From: Paraburkholderia phytofirmans OLGA172 | GTDB lineage: Bacteria > Pseudomonadota > Gammaproteobacteria > Burkholderiales > Burkholderiaceae | DNA: 64,000 bases | Direction of reading: 5' to 3' | Assembly: GCF_001634365.1 (NCBI RefSeq) | Contig: NZ_CP014578.1 | Coordinates: 1,054,001-1,118,000, forward strand | Part shown: positions 9,352 to 19,216 of the stretch, one piece after another | Position numbering within the stretch: the stretch's first letter is position 1 | Layout of the letters: every line of letters starts with the position of its first letter | The notes under the pieces: model-generated | Database searches by the model: none | What the model saw: the letters and a program-made list of their open reading frames with translations, nothing else | What the model was told of the DNA's origin: nothing | Translations under genes and position numbers: made by a program

Positions 9352-10566
9352 ATGCAGATCGGCCAACGGATCGGCACGCCCCTTTCTGAATCCGCTACGC
9401 GCGTCATGCTCCTCGGCGCCGGCGAGCTTGGCAAGGAAGTGATCATCGCGCTGCAACGGCTGGGCGTCGAAGTGATCGCCGTCGACCGTTATCCGAATGC
9501 GCCAGGCCATCAGGTCGCACATCGCTCGCACGTGATCGACATGACCGATCGCGCCGCCTTGCGCGCACTGGTCGAACTGGAACGTCCGCACCTGATCGTC
9601 CCCGAGATCGAGGCGATCGCAACCGACGCGCTTGCCGCCATCGAAACCGACGGCCTCGCCGAAGTGATCCCGACCGCGCGCGCCACGCAACTCACCATGA
9701 ACCGCGAAGGCATCCGCCGTCTGGCCGCTGAAGAACTCGGCCTGCCGACTTCGCCGTACGCGTTCGCCGATTCGCTCGAGGAGCTGCGCGCGGGTATCGC
9801 CAAGGTCGGCTATCCGTGCGTCGTGAAGCCGGTGATGTCGTCGTCGGGCAAGGGGCAGTCGGTGTTGAAGAGCGACGCGGATGTCGACGCCGCCTGGCAA
9901 TACGCGATGGCGGGCGGCCGCGTGAATCACGGCCGCGTGATCGTCGAAGGCTTTATCGACTTCGAATACGAAATCACCCAGCTGACCGTGCGCGCGATCG
10001 ATCCGGCGAGCGGGCAAGTCAGCACGTACTTCTGCGACCCGATCGGCCACGTGCAGGTGGCGGGCGACTACGTCGAATCGTGGCAGCCCCAGCCGATGAG
10101 CCCGCTCGCGCTGCAACGTTCGCGCGAAGTGGCGCACAAGGTGACCGCGGCATTGGGCGGCAGGGGCCTGTTCGGCGTGGAACTTTTCGTGCGCGGCGAT
10201 GACGTATGGTTCTCGGAAGTCAGCCCGCGTCCGCACGATACGGGCCTCGTCACGCTGTGCTCGCAACGCTTCTCGGAGTTCGAGCTGCATGCGCGCGCGA
10301 TCCTCGGCTTGCCGGTGGACACGTCGCTGCGGGCGCCGGGCGCGTCGGCGGTGATTTACGGCGGTCTGGACGAGGCGGCTATCGCTTTCGAAGGTGTCGC
10401 GGCAGCGTTGGCCGTGCCGAATGCGGATCTGCGTCTCTTCGGCAAGCCGGAGAGTTTCGTCAAGCGGCGCATGGGCGTGGCGCTGGCTACCGGCGAGACC
10501 ATCGACGAAGCACGCTCGCGTGCGAAGCAGGCCGCGGCGGCGGTGCGGCCGGTTTCCACGAAGTAA
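9352..10566 (+). CDS. purT: formate-dependent phosphoribosylglycinamide formyltransferase PurT
   Basis: A 404-residue ATP-grasp enzyme matching PurT in length and order of motifs. It has an N-terminal GAGELGKEV nucleotide-binding turn, [20 protein letters not shown], the ATP-grasp loop [13 protein letters not shown], and [16 protein letters not shown] at the metal/ATP site. It converts GAR, formate and ATP to formyl-GAR in purine synthesis, independent of folate. The start [11 protein letters not shown] at 9352 follows a GGAGA ribosome site. No purine-operon partner is adjacent, which is usual for purT. Confidence 0.97.
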   Translation: MQIGQRIGTPLSESATRVMLLGAGELGKEVIIALQRLGVEVIAVDRYPNAPGHQVAHRSHVIDMTDRAALRALVELERPHLIVPEIEAIATDALAAIETDGLAEVIPTARATQLTMNREGIRRLAAEELGLPTSPYAFADSLEELRAGIAKVGYPCVVKPVMSSSGKGQSVLKSDADVDAAWQYAMAGGRVNHGRVIVEGFIDFEYEITQLTVRAIDPASGQVSTYFCDPIGHVQVAGDYVESWQPQPMSPLALQRSREVAHKVTAALGGRGLFGVELFVRGDDVWFSEVSPRPHDTGLVTLCSQRFSEFELHARAILGLPVDTSLRAPGASAVIYGGLDEAAIAFEGVAAALAVPNADLRLFGKPESFVKRRMGVALATGETIDEARSRAKQAAAAVRPVSTK

Positions 10567-10697
10567 CATGCGTCGATGCGCGCTGCCTGGCGGTGCCGCA
10601 GTGCATCGATGCGCAGTGAAGTGAAGTACTCGCGCGCCGCGCAAACTCGCCGCGCGCGAAACCAGACTGATTGAAGTTCGTTGAAGTAGAGGTACGT

Positions 10698-10910
10698 ATG
10701 GCCCTGGAGTCCCGCATGAACATGCGGTCTGGAAGGTTCGGCCGTCTTGGCGCACTTGGCGTGCTGCTCGCGCTGTGTGCCGGGATGACAGGGTGCGGCC
10801 TCGCCGCTGCGCCATGCCGGGTCGCGTCGGCCGGCTTGAAGATCGTCCCGCTCGTCGGGCACGTGGCGGCCGCGCCGACCGACGCGTGCGCCGCCGTGAT
10901 CGATCCATAA
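10698..10910 (+). CDS. small lipoprotein, DUF6726-like (70 aa)
   Basis: A 70-residue protein with a hydrophobic signal (GALGVLLALCAGMTGC) ending in a lipobox-type cysteine. It continues GLAAAPCRVASAGLKIVP and ends TDACAAVIDP. This short tail pattern is one I associate with DUF6726 proteins of Burkholderiales, which have no known function. Start 10698 has AGAGG five bases upstream; ATG codons at 10716 and 10722 are alternatives that keep the signal intact. The MliC-like gene starts 75 bp downstream on the same strand, so co-transcription is plausible. Confidence 0.7.
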   Translation: MALESRMNMRSGRFGRLGALGVLLALCAGMTGCGLAAAPCRVASAGLKIVPLVGHVAAAPTDACAAVIDP

Positions 10911-10984
10911 GCACAGCCGCAACCCCAACCGCAGAGCAAGGCGCGCCACCTATGCTTGATGTGCAACAACGATCGCGGCATCTC

Positions 10985-11353
10985 ATGAAGAAATGGCTTG
11001 CCGCAGTCACGACGGCAGCGGGGCTCGCGGCGCTGTACGGCAATGCATGGGCCGAGCCATCGCGCCTCGCCGAGATTCAGGCCAGGAATCGCCAGACGCA
11101 CAAATACACCTGTGCGACCGGCAAGATTCTGCAAGTGACCTACTGGAACACGGCGAACGGCCAAAGCTTCGCGCTCGTGCCTGTCAAGGGCCAGCAACTG
11201 CTGTTCGTCAACACGATATCGGCCTCCGGCGCGAAGTATCAGGCCGGCAGCTACACCTGGTGGACCAAAGGCCCGCGCGCCGAGCTGTACGACGCGACAG
11301 CCGGCGAAAACGCCTCGCCGATGCTGTCTGATTGCGTCACCATCACTCGGTGA
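10985..11353 (+). CDS. periplasmic MliC/PliC-type C-type lysozyme inhibitor
   Basis: A 122-residue protein with a clear signal peptide (MKKWLAAVTTAAGLAALYG, cleavage after NAWA). The mature part shows the MliC pattern: KYTCATGKILQVTYWN, then SASGAKYQAGSYTWWTKGPRAELYD and a second cysteine in LSDCVTITR. SASGAKYQ contains the loop that in the family inserts into the lysozyme active site. There is no lipobox, so a soluble periplasmic inhibitor is more likely than the membrane-anchored form. An in-frame ATG at 10952 would add 11 residues but spoil the signal n-region. Confidence 0.82.
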   Translation: MKKWLAAVTTAAGLAALYGNAWAEPSRLAEIQARNRQTHKYTCATGKILQVTYWNTANGQSFALVPVKGQQLLFVNTISASGAKYQAGSYTWWTKGPRAELYDATAGENASPMLSDCVTITR

Positions 11354-11644
11354 GCATGATGCGGTGGCTTTCTTCAGACACGCCGCCTGCCCACCTTACG
11401 TTTGCCTCCGTCTTGCGGCGCTGCCCGTCTGCGCGCATCCTTTCCGTTCGAGTAGTAAGCTGTCCGGCGTGGCCTCTGCCGTGTCCGCTGCCCTCGCCGT
11501 CGCCACTGTTGCCGCTATCGCCGTAATGTCAGGCCGCGCATGGCTGGCGCGGTTGCCGTCGTCTTCGATCGACCGTTACCGGACCTCGGACCTCAACGGG
11601 CGGGGGCTCATGGCCCGTGTCCGTTTCATCAAGCGAGACCCTCC

Positions 11645-13297
11645 ATGAAAGCATCGGACCTGTTCGTCAAATCGCTGGAAGCCGAAGGTGTCGAGTACGT
11701 GTTCGGCATCCCCGGTGAAGAAAATCTCGATCTGCTCGAATCGCTGCGCCGCTCGAAAATTCGCCTGATTCTTACGCGTCACGAACAGGCTGCCGGGTTC
11801 ATGGCCGCCACGTATGGGCGCCTCACCGGCCGCACCGGCGTGTGTCTGGCCACCTTGGGGCCGGGTGCGACCAACTTCGTGACCGCTGCCGCGTACGCGC
11901 AGTTGGGCGGCATGCCGATGCTGATGGTGACTGGGCAGAAACCGATCAAGACCAGCAAGCAGGGGCATTTTCAGATCGTCGACGTGGTGCGGATGATGGA
12001 GCCGCTCACCAAGTACACGCGGCAGATCGTGTCGATCGGCAATATTCCGGCCACCGTGCGCGAGGCGGTGCGTCAGGCGGAAGAAGAACGGCCCGGCGCC
12101 ACGCACCTCGAATTGCCTGAAGACGTCGCGCACGAAGAGGGCGACGGCCACCCGATTCCGAAGAGCTTCAGCCGCCGTCCGGTCGCGGAAGAAAAAGCCG
12201 TGGCGCGCGCAGTCGAGGCGATCAAGAAAGCGAAGCATCCCTTGCTGATGATCGGCGCGGGCGGCAACCGCAAGACCACTACCAAGATGTTGCGCGAGTT
12301 CGTCGACCAGATCGGCATTCCGTTTTTTACGACCCAGATGGGCAAGGGCGTGATCGATGAATCGCACCCCATGTGGCTCGGCAACGCGACTTTGTCCGAC
12401 GGCGACTTCGTACACCGCGCGATCGACCACGCGGATTGCATTATCAATGTCGGCCATGACGTGATCGAGAAGCCGCCGTTTTTCATGCGCAGCGGCGAGG
12501 CCGGCGAGAAGACGGTGATTCACGTCAACTTTCTCGGCGCGGAAGTCGATACGGTGTATTTCCCGCAGATCGAAGTGGTCGGCGACATCGCCAACGCCGT
12601 GTGGCAGTTGAAGGAAAGTCTCAAGGAGCAGCAGGAGCATTGGGACTTCACGCGTTTCAAGGAGATCAAGCAGCACTTCGAGGCGCATCTGGTCAAAGGC
12701 CAGCACGACGACCGTTTCCCGATGTACCCGGTGCGGATCGTCAACGACGTCTACGAGACCACGCCGGTGGACGGCATCGTGTGTCTGGACAACGGCATGT
12801 ACAAGATCTGGTTCGCGCGCTACTACCGCGCGCACGAACCGAATTCGCTGCTGCTCGATAACGCATTGGCGTCGATGGGCGCCGGCTTGCCGTCGGCGAT
12901 CGCGACCAGGATCGTGCACCCGGACCGCAAGGTCATGGCTGTGTGCGGCGACGGCGGCTTCATGATGAATTCACAGGAACTGGAAACGGCAGTGCGCCTG
13001 AAGCTTGATCTGGTGATCCTGATTTTGCGCGACGACGCGTTCGGCATGATCCGCTGGAAGCAGGAAAACATGAACTTCCCGGACTACGGTATGACGCTGA
13101 ACAATCCGGATTTCGTTGCATATGCAGAGAGTTACGGCGCGAAGGGTCATCGCATTGAATCGGCCGCGGAATTCGCGCCGCTGCTGCGCGAATGTTTTGC
13201 GACGCCGGGTGTGCATGTGATCGATCTGCCGATCGACTACTCGGACAACGAGCGTGTGCTGAATCGCGAGATCAAGCGGCTGTCTGCGCAACTATGA
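11645..13297 (+). CDS. thiamine-diphosphate-dependent acetolactate synthase large subunit (catabolic type)
   Basis: A 550-residue ThDP enzyme. The Pyr domain carries the catalytic glutamate in TRHEQAAGFMA. A central Rossmann-like domain follows, and the PP domain has the Mg-ThDP motif GDGGFMMNSQE...RDDAFG. It condenses two pyruvates to acetolactate. No small regulatory subunit gene is adjacent, which favours a catabolic acetolactate synthase or a related 2-oxoacid carboligase. The ATG at 11645 begins MKASDLFVKSLEAEGVEYVF, the normal family start; the 35-residue upstream extension is not protein-like. An aldehyde dehydrogenase gene follows 99 bp downstream and may act in the same pathway. Confidence 0.93.
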   Translation: MKASDLFVKSLEAEGVEYVFGIPGEENLDLLESLRRSKIRLILTRHEQAAGFMAATYGRLTGRTGVCLATLGPGATNFVTAAAYAQLGGMPMLMVTGQKPIKTSKQGHFQIVDVVRMMEPLTKYTRQIVSIGNIPATVREAVRQAEEERPGATHLELPEDVAHEEGDGHPIPKSFSRRPVAEEKAVARAVEAIKKAKHPLLMIGAGGNRKTTTKMLREFVDQIGIPFFTTQMGKGVIDESHPMWLGNATLSDGDFVHRAIDHADCIINVGHDVIEKPPFFMRSGEAGEKTVIHVNFLGAEVDTVYFPQIEVVGDIANAVWQLKESLKEQQEHWDFTRFKEIKQHFEAHLVKGQHDDRFPMYPVRIVNDVYETTPVDGIVCLDNGMYKIWFARYYRAHEPNSLLLDNALASMGAGLPSAIATRIVHPDRKVMAVCGDGGFMMNSQELETAVRLKLDLVILILRDDAFGMIRWKQENMNFPDYGMTLNNPDFVAYAESYGAKGHRIESAAEFAPLLRECFATPGVHVIDLPIDYSDNERVLNREIKRLSAQL

Positions 13298-13396
13298 GTG
13301 GAACAGTGATGGACGGAGCAGCCATGAGCGGCAACTGTGCATAACCCTTGCTGGCTGCATGGCTGATGTCAGGCATTGGATCAAGGAGAATGCGTC

Positions 13397-14833
13397 ATGT
13401 TGAACAAGAGTTACCCGTACTACCTCGCGAACGAAGCGGTGGCCGCTAACACCGATCTCGAAGTGACGGATAAATTCAGCGGCGAAGTGGCGACCCGTGT
13501 GGCGATGGCGGACGCGGCGGCGATCGACAAAGCGATCGGCTATGCCGTCGACGCGATGCCCGCAATGCGCGCGTTTCCACCGTTCAAGCGCCAGGCCGTG
13601 CTCGAACACTGCGTGAAGCGGTTTCGCGAGCGATACGACGAATTGGCGCTCGCGCTGTGTATCGAAGCGGGCAAGCCGATCAACGACTCGAAAGGCGAGG
13701 TCACGCGTCTGATCGATACGTTCAAGGTGGCGGCCGAAGAGTCGGTGCGCATCGACGGCGAGATCATCAATCTGGAGATTTCGCCACGGGCGAAGGGCTA
13801 TCACGGCTATGTGAAGCGTGTGCCGATCGGTCCGTGCTCGTTTATCTCGCCGTTCAATTTTCCGCTTAACCTGACCGCGCACAAGGTCGCGCCGGCGATC
13901 GCGGCGGGCGTGCCGTTCGTGTTGAAGCCGGCGAGCCGCACCCCGGTCGGCGCGCTTATCATGGGCGAGATTCTGGCGGAAACCGACTTGCCGAAAGGCG
14001 CGTTCTCGATTCTTCCGGCGCATCGCGACGGCGCCGATCTGTTCACCACCGATGAGCGTTTCAAGCTGCTGTCCTTCACCGGTTCGCCCGCGGTGGGTTG
14101 GGAACTGAAGAAAAAGGCCGGCAAGAAGAAGGTGATTCTGGAGTTGGGCGGCAACGCGGCGGCGATCGTCGACGGCGATCAGGGCGGGAAGCTCGACTAT
14201 GTGGTCGACCGGCTGGCGTTCGGCGCGTTCTATCAGTCGGGGCAAAGTTGTATCGGCGTGCAGCGGATTCTGGTGCATGCGACGCTTTACGACGCGCTGC
14301 GCGAGAAGCTGATCGCGAAGACCAGGTCGCTTGTCATGGGCGATCCGAAGGACGAAAAGACCTTTGTCGGGCCGATGATCTCCGAATCGGAGTCCAACCG
14401 TCTCGCCGGCTGGATGGAAAGCGCGGTGCAGGCGGGCGCGAAGATTGTCGCCGGCGGCAAGGTGGAGGGCGCGATGTTCGAGGCCACGCTGCTCGAAGGC
14501 GTGAAGCCCGACACCGACCTCTATCGCAAGGAAGCCTTCGGCCCGGTGGCGATTCTGGAGCGTTTCGACGATTTCGATGCCGCGCTGGCTACCGTCAACG
14601 ACAGCGACTTCGGCCTGCAAGCCGGCGTGTTCACCGACTCGCTCGCCCATGCGCATCGCGCGTGGGATCTACTCGACGTGGGCGGCGTGGTGATCAACGA
14701 CGTGCCGTCGTTCCGGGTCGACAACATGCCGTACGGCGGCGTGAAAGATTCTGGGCTGGGGCGCGAGGGCGTGCGCTACGCGATTGAGGATATGACCGAA
14801 ATGCGCTTGATGGTGATGCGCGAGACGTGGTGA
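13397..14833 (+). CDS. NAD(P)-dependent aldehyde dehydrogenase
   Basis: A 478-residue ALDH-superfamily enzyme. It shows the cofactor region FISPFNFPLNL, LSFTGSPAVGWE, the general base in LELGGNAA and the catalytic cysteine in YQSGQSCIGVQR. It ends with NDVPSFRVDNMPYGGVKDSG. The family oxidises aldehydes to acids or acyl products. Substrate is not evident; the LELGGNAA/SGQSC combination resembles lactaldehyde or phosphonoacetaldehyde-type enzymes. The ATG at 13397 has AAGGAG about nine bases upstream and is preferred to 13376. It follows the acetolactate synthase on the same strand. Confidence 0.94.
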   Translation: MLNKSYPYYLANEAVAANTDLEVTDKFSGEVATRVAMADAAAIDKAIGYAVDAMPAMRAFPPFKRQAVLEHCVKRFRERYDELALALCIEAGKPINDSKGEVTRLIDTFKVAAEESVRIDGEIINLEISPRAKGYHGYVKRVPIGPCSFISPFNFPLNLTAHKVAPAIAAGVPFVLKPASRTPVGALIMGEILAETDLPKGAFSILPAHRDGADLFTTDERFKLLSFTGSPAVGWELKKKAGKKKVILELGGNAAAIVDGDQGGKLDYVVDRLAFGAFYQSGQSCIGVQRILVHATLYDALREKLIAKTRSLVMGDPKDEKTFVGPMISESESNRLAGWMESAVQAGAKIVAGGKVEGAMFEATLLEGVKPDTDLYRKEAFGPVAILERFDDFDAALATVNDSDFGLQAGVFTDSLAHAHRAWDLLDVGGVVINDVPSFRVDNMPYGGVKDSGLGREGVRYAIEDMTEMRLMVMRETW

Positions 14834-15323
14834 CAGGGCGTGAGCGGCGGCGCATGACGATGATGCGGGCGCCTTCCAGACCTTCGCGTCTTCTTCAGGT
14901 ATTCGGGGCTCCGTCGTGGTGTGCGGTATCCGCGCGCCTGCGTCGGGCGTTCCGCGGCGCGGCTGGGGCGAACCGAACTGTCATGCATCTGTCGCACTCA
15001 CGCACTACGCTGCCAGCGAGGCGTTCCGACCCTCGCAGGCCGTCTTCCAGAGCCGGCACGGACGGCCTGACGAACTGCTCGCCGTTGGGCTTTCGGCAGC
15101 CTACGCAGAAAGCCGGCGGATGCGCCATGAGTGTTTTTGCTGAAGTGCTACAATACCGGCCTTTCCGGCGGGTGTTTCCGCCGGCCGGAGCCGGCCGCAT
15201 TTTTCCCGTAGTACTGACGGGTCCCGTGCGGAACGCCGTGGCTCCGCCTTCATCCTGATGCCCTCTGCGGTTCCGACCGCTGCCGCGCGCACCGCGCCAA
15301 GCGCATTTTTAGCGAAAGCCACC
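14834..15323 (+). promoter_or_regulatory. rhlE upstream region: possible promoter and hairpin-rich leader
   Basis: No convincing gene in these 490 bases. A TACAAT box at 15149-15154 fits a -10 element, though no good -35 precedes it. The implied leader of about 160 nt contains a GC-rich hairpin at 15179-15198 (GGCCGG/CCGGCC core) followed by CATTTTT, resembling an attenuator upstream of the helicase gene. Confidence 0.35.
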
Positions 15324-16811
15324 ATGTCCGACACAGCCGTCACGCCCAGCACTGCGACTTTTGATCAATTCGGTCTCGCGCCCGACATCCTGAAAGCCGT
15401 CAAAGAATCGGGCTACACCATCCCTACGCCGATCCAGGAGCAGGCGATTCCCGTCGTGCTGGCCGGCCGTGACATGATGGGCGCCGCGCAAACCGGCACC
15501 GGCAAGACCGCCAGCTTCTCGCTGCCGATCATCCAGCGCTTGCTGCCGCAAGCCAGCACGAGCGCATCGCCCGCCCGCCATCCGGTGCGCGCGCTGATCC
15601 TCACGCCGACCCGCGAACTGGCCGACCAGGTGGCGGCGAACGTGCAGTCGTATGCGAAGCACACGGCGCTGCGCAGCGCCGTGGTGTTCGGCGGTGTCGA
15701 CATGAATCCGCAGTCCGAGCAGCTGCGCCGCGGCGTCGAAATTCTGATCGCCACGCCGGGCCGTCTGCTCGATCATGTGCAGCAGAAAACCGCCAATCTC
15801 GGCCAGGTGCAGATCCTTGTGCTCGACGAAGCCGACCGGATGCTCGACATGGGCTTTCTGCCGGATTTGCAGCGCATCCTGAACCTGCTGCCGAAGGAAC
15901 GTCAGACGCTGCTGTTTTCGGCCACGTTCTCGGGCGAAATCAAGAAACTGGCCGCCACGTATCTGCGCGACCCGCAGACGATCGAAGTCGCGCGCAGCAA
16001 TTCGACCGCGACCAATGTGACGCAGATCGTGTATGAGGTCGCCGAGGGCGACAAGACGGGCGCGGTTGTTAAGCTGATTCGCGACCGCGGCCTCAAGCAG
16101 GTGATCGTGTTCTGTAATAGCAAGATCGGCGCGAGCCGTCTGGCGCGGAGCCTGGAGCGCGACGGCGTGGTCGCCACGGCGATTCACGGTGACCGCACGC
16201 AGAATGAACGAATGCAGGCTCTGGATGCGTTCAAGCGTGGCGAGATCGAGGCTTTGGTGGCGACTGACGTCGCCGCGCGTGGTTTGGATATCGCTGAGCT
16301 GCCTGCTGTGATCAATTTCGATCTGCCGTTTAACGCGGAAGATTATGTGCACCGGATTGGACGCACTGGGCGTGCTGGGGCTTCCGGTGATGCTTTGTCG
16401 CTGTGCAGCCCGAATGAGCGGAAGCAACTGGCCGATATCGAGAAGCTGATCAAGCGGCCTTTGGATGTGCAACACCTGACCGTGGATACGCCGGTGCGGC
16501 ATCACCATGAAGAGCGTCCGCCGCGGCGTGAACGCGTTGATGGCCGCGCAGAGGGCCGTGACGAGCGAGGTGGTCGCCGGCGTTCGGGGGCTTCGTCCTC
16601 GGGTTCGTTCGATCGGCCGCATCATCATCGCGCACAGCCTGTGGATGATTTTTTCTTTAAGCCTTATGAGCCCTCGGCGGCTTCTGTGAGGAAGGTTGAG
16701 GAGGCGGCTGCCGCTTCTGCTGGTGCTCCGCAGAAGTCTTCGTCCAAGCAGCCGTTGGCTGCGTTGCTGGGTGGGTTTGGGATGCCGAGGAAGTCGCCGT
16801 CGTCTACCTGA
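15324..16811 (+). CDS. rhlE: DEAD-box ATP-dependent RNA helicase RhlE
   Basis: A 495-residue DEAD-box helicase with every core motif in order: Q-motif GYTIPTPIQEQ, Walker A AQTGTGKT, PTRELA, TPGR, DEAD in VLDEADRMLDMG, SAT in LFSATF, and motif VI HRIGRTGRAG. The C-terminal 110 residues are a basic, Arg/His/Ser-rich disordered tail (HHHEERPPRRERV) typical of RhlE. Family role: RNA unwinding in ribosome maturation and RNA decay, often important in the cold. ATG at 15324 (MSDTAVTPSTATFDQFGL) is the family-like start. Its stop codon abuts the convergent gluQ stop with no spacer. Confidence 0.94.
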   Translation: MSDTAVTPSTATFDQFGLAPDILKAVKESGYTIPTPIQEQAIPVVLAGRDMMGAAQTGTGKTASFSLPIIQRLLPQASTSASPARHPVRALILTPTRELADQVAANVQSYAKHTALRSAVVFGGVDMNPQSEQLRRGVEILIATPGRLLDHVQQKTANLGQVQILVLDEADRMLDMGFLPDLQRILNLLPKERQTLLFSATFSGEIKKLAATYLRDPQTIEVARSNSTATNVTQIVYEVAEGDKTGAVVKLIRDRGLKQVIVFCNSKIGASRLARSLERDGVVATAIHGDRTQNERMQALDAFKRGEIEALVATDVAARGLDIAELPAVINFDLPFNAEDYVHRIGRTGRAGASGDALSLCSPNERKQLADIEKLIKRPLDVQHLTVDTPVRHHHEERPPRRERVDGRAEGRDERGGRRRSGASSSGSFDRPHHHRAQPVDDFFFKPYEPSAASVRKVEEAAAASAGAPQKSSSKQPLAALLGGFGMPRKSPSST

Positions 16812-17696
16812 TCACATTCGCACGCCCGTGCGCTGCGCCCACGCTGCCGTCGCGGCAGCATAAAAGCCCTCTAGCGTAGTATGCGCAGTCCCGTCTAATC
16901 CAAGGCCCAGATGACGAGCGGCTGCGCTCAGCGCTTCAAACGGCTTGTCATTGTCAAGCGCGGTTGCGCCGTTTTGCTTGCTGAGCTTTTCACCCTGATC
17001 GTTCGTCACCACCGGTACGTGCAAATACGCCGGCGTCGGTACGCCAAGGCAACGCTGCAGGTAAATCTGCCGGGCCGTTGAATCCATCAGGTCCGCGCCT
17101 CGCACAATGTGCGTAATATCCGCGTCCGCATCGTCGACCACCACCGCCAGTTGGTATGCCCACTGGTCGTCGGCACGTCTCAGGACGAAGTCGCCGACCT
17201 CGGTGGCCAGGTTCTGCGTCTGCTTGCCCTGCCAGCGGTCCTCGAATGTGATCACCGCAGCATCGCCATCGGGTACGCGCAGGCGCCATGCGCGCGCCGG
17301 TTTGCCATGCAGGCCGTTGCGGCAGGTGCCAGGGTAGGCGAGCGTGGTGTTGCGCGCGTGCGCATGCAGCAGCGAGTCGGCAATCTCCTTGCGCGTGCAG
17401 CCGCATGGATAGACCAGGCCGGCAGCCTTCAATTGCTCCAGCGCTTCCTGATAGCGCGCAATACGATCGCTTTGCCAGGCGGGCGGCTCGTCTGCATGCA
17501 TGCCGAAGTGTTCGAGGGTGGACAGAATCTCCTCGGCCGCGCCAGCGACGGTGCGGGGTCCGTCGATGTCTTCGATCCGCACAAGCCACGCTCCGCCATG
17601 CGCGCGCGCGTCCAGCCAGCTTGCGAGCGCGCTCACCAGTGAGCCGAAATGCAAGGGTCCGGTAGGCGACGGAGCGAAGCGTCCACGATAAGTCAT
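16812..17696 (-). CDS. gluQ: glutamyl-Q tRNA(Asp) synthetase GluQ-RS
   Basis: A 294-residue truncated relative of GluRS without the anticodon-binding domain. It shows [20 protein letters not shown] (HIGH-like), RIEDIDGPR, a zinc-binding set in [10 protein letters not shown] and YPGTCR, and KLSKQNGA, the KMSKS equivalent. The enzyme attaches glutamate to queuosine at position 34 of tRNA-Asp. The length is right for the family. Convergent with rhlE; its own upstream 240 bp hold no gene. Confidence 0.95.
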   Translation of the reverse strand: MTYRGRFAPSPTGPLHFGSLVSALASWLDARAHGGAWLVRIEDIDGPRTVAGAAEEILSTLEHFGMHADEPPAWQSDRIARYQEALEQLKAAGLVYPCGCTRKEIADSLLHAHARNTTLAYPGTCRNGLHGKPARAWRLRVPDGDAAVITFEDRWQGKQTQNLATEVGDFVLRRADDQWAYQLAVVVDDADADITHIVRGADLMDSTARQIYLQRCLGVPTPAYLHVPVVTNDQGEKLSKQNGATALDNDKPFEALSAAARHLGLGLDGTAHTTLEGFYAAATAAWAQRTGVRM

Positions 17697-17936
17697 GGGT
17701 CGGATGGATTAGTGCGGAAAAAACGGGGCGTCTTGCTTATCTTCGTCGCGCATGTCAGCAACCGCGCATGGCTCGATCTCGTTCGAAGCCCATGCGACCG
17801 CTAAACGCGGCGCCGCAGCGCTGGCGGTCGCGGCGCACCCGGCCCGTGCTCTTCGCGTTTGCGGTGGCCGGAGCCTGTGATGCGCTGAGCACGACCTGCG
17901 TGCCTCGCCGCGATCGCGCGAAGGCGCTTGCGCTTA

Positions 17937-18800
17937 TCACGCGGCGCGCGTCGCCTTGCTGTCCGGATGGCATTCCGGACATGTCTTGCCCGCCACGTAC
18001 ATCGGCGATTGTTGCGCCCCGGGCATCACCACCGCGCGGCAGCCGAAACATTGCACGGTCGCGGTCGGTTCCAGTTGTGGATTCAGCGCGGTACGGTAGT
18101 CGAATACGAAGCAGTCGCCGTGATAGTGCGCGCCGCCGACTTCCTCGAAATACTTCAGGATGCCGCCTTCGAGCTGGTACACGTTCTCGATGCCGACTTC
18201 CTTCATGTGGATCGCCGCCTTCTCGCAGCGAATCCCGCCTGTGCAGAACGACACGACCGTCTTGCCTTCGAGATCGGCGCGGTTTTGTTCGATGACTTCG
18301 GGAAACTCGCTGAATTTCGTAATGCGGTAGTCGAGCGCGTCGTCGAACGTGCCGACGTCCACTTCAAATGCATTGCGTGTGTCCAGCATGACGACGGGGC
18401 GGCCTTCGTCGTCATGGCCGCGGTCGAGCCAGCCTTTCAGCGTGGAAGCGTCGACGAATGGCGCGCGGCCAAGCTCCGGCCGGATCGCCGGCTTTTTCAT
18501 CGTGATGATCTCGCGCTTGAGCTTGACCAGCATGCGGGTGAACGGCTGCTTGTCCGACAGGCTTTCCTTGAACTGCAGGTTCGCGAACTTGCCTTCGAAC
18601 AGCGCGTCGTGACGGATGTAGTCGATGAACGCGTCCGTGGCTTCGCGCGTGCCCGCGACGAACAGGTTGATGCCTTCCGGCGCCAGCAGGACGGTGCCGC
18701 GCAAGCCGAGCGTAGTGCAGCGCTCGGTGACGAGCGGGCGCCATGCGGCGGTGTCTTCGATAGTCGCGAAATGATACGCGGCGAGATTGACGATACTCAT
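17937..18800 (-). CDS. trhO: tRNA uridine(34) hydroxylase TrhO (rhodanese-domain protein)
   Basis: A 287-residue protein of the YceA/TrhO family. It has an N-terminal acylphosphatase-like region ([18 protein letters not shown]), a rhodanese domain with [13 protein letters not shown] and the active cysteine in [13 protein letters not shown], then a C-terminal cysteine cluster ([17 protein letters not shown]). The family performs oxygen-dependent 5-hydroxylation of U34 in tRNA. ATG at 18800 ([11 protein letters not shown]) is the family start; the 20-residue extension upstream is unlikely. Confidence 0.93.
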   Translation of the reverse strand: MSIVNLAAYHFATIEDTAAWRPLVTERCTTLGLRGTVLLAPEGINLFVAGTREATDAFIDYIRHDALFEGKFANLQFKESLSDKQPFTRMLVKLKREIITMKKPAIRPELGRAPFVDASTLKGWLDRGHDDEGRPVVMLDTRNAFEVDVGTFDDALDYRITKFSEFPEVIEQNRADLEGKTVVSFCTGGIRCEKAAIHMKEVGIENVYQLEGGILKYFEEVGGAHYHGDCFVFDYRTALNPQLEPTATVQCFGCRAVVMPGAQQSPMYVAGKTCPECHPDSKATRAA

Positions 18801-19216
18801 GTGTGTCCAGCGGTAAGAAATGGCGGCGCGGAAAACGGGGGCGCATTGAAACGCCCGCATTCAAACTCCATGCGGCGCGGCCACGTCGAAAAGGGCGAAA
18901 CCCGTATTATCCCTCAAGCCGGCGCTTTGGCCGACTCGGCCGAATGGCCAACCCCTTGCGGCAGCGCAAATCGCTCGCAAACTCGCATGGCGCTTGCTTG
19001 CGCGCTCGCACCGGGCCACGCGCTCTGGCGAGCGAAATACCGCCGAATTTTCTCCGGCAGGTCCGTTCGAGCATATGAAGCGCACCGCGCGCGCCCGACC
19101 AACGAAACCGTCCACCGCCTGCACAACGCCGGTGTACGGTGCGTTCGCGTTTCCGTCCTAAGCCGAACGGCTAACGCGCGGTTTTGGCCTGAAAACTCCA
19201 GAAGGGTGGAGTTACA
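18801..19216. other. intergenic, trhO/dnaE divergent region
   Basis: 416 bases between divergent genes, presumably holding both promoters. I see no convincing gene, RNA or repeat. Confidence 0.5.
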
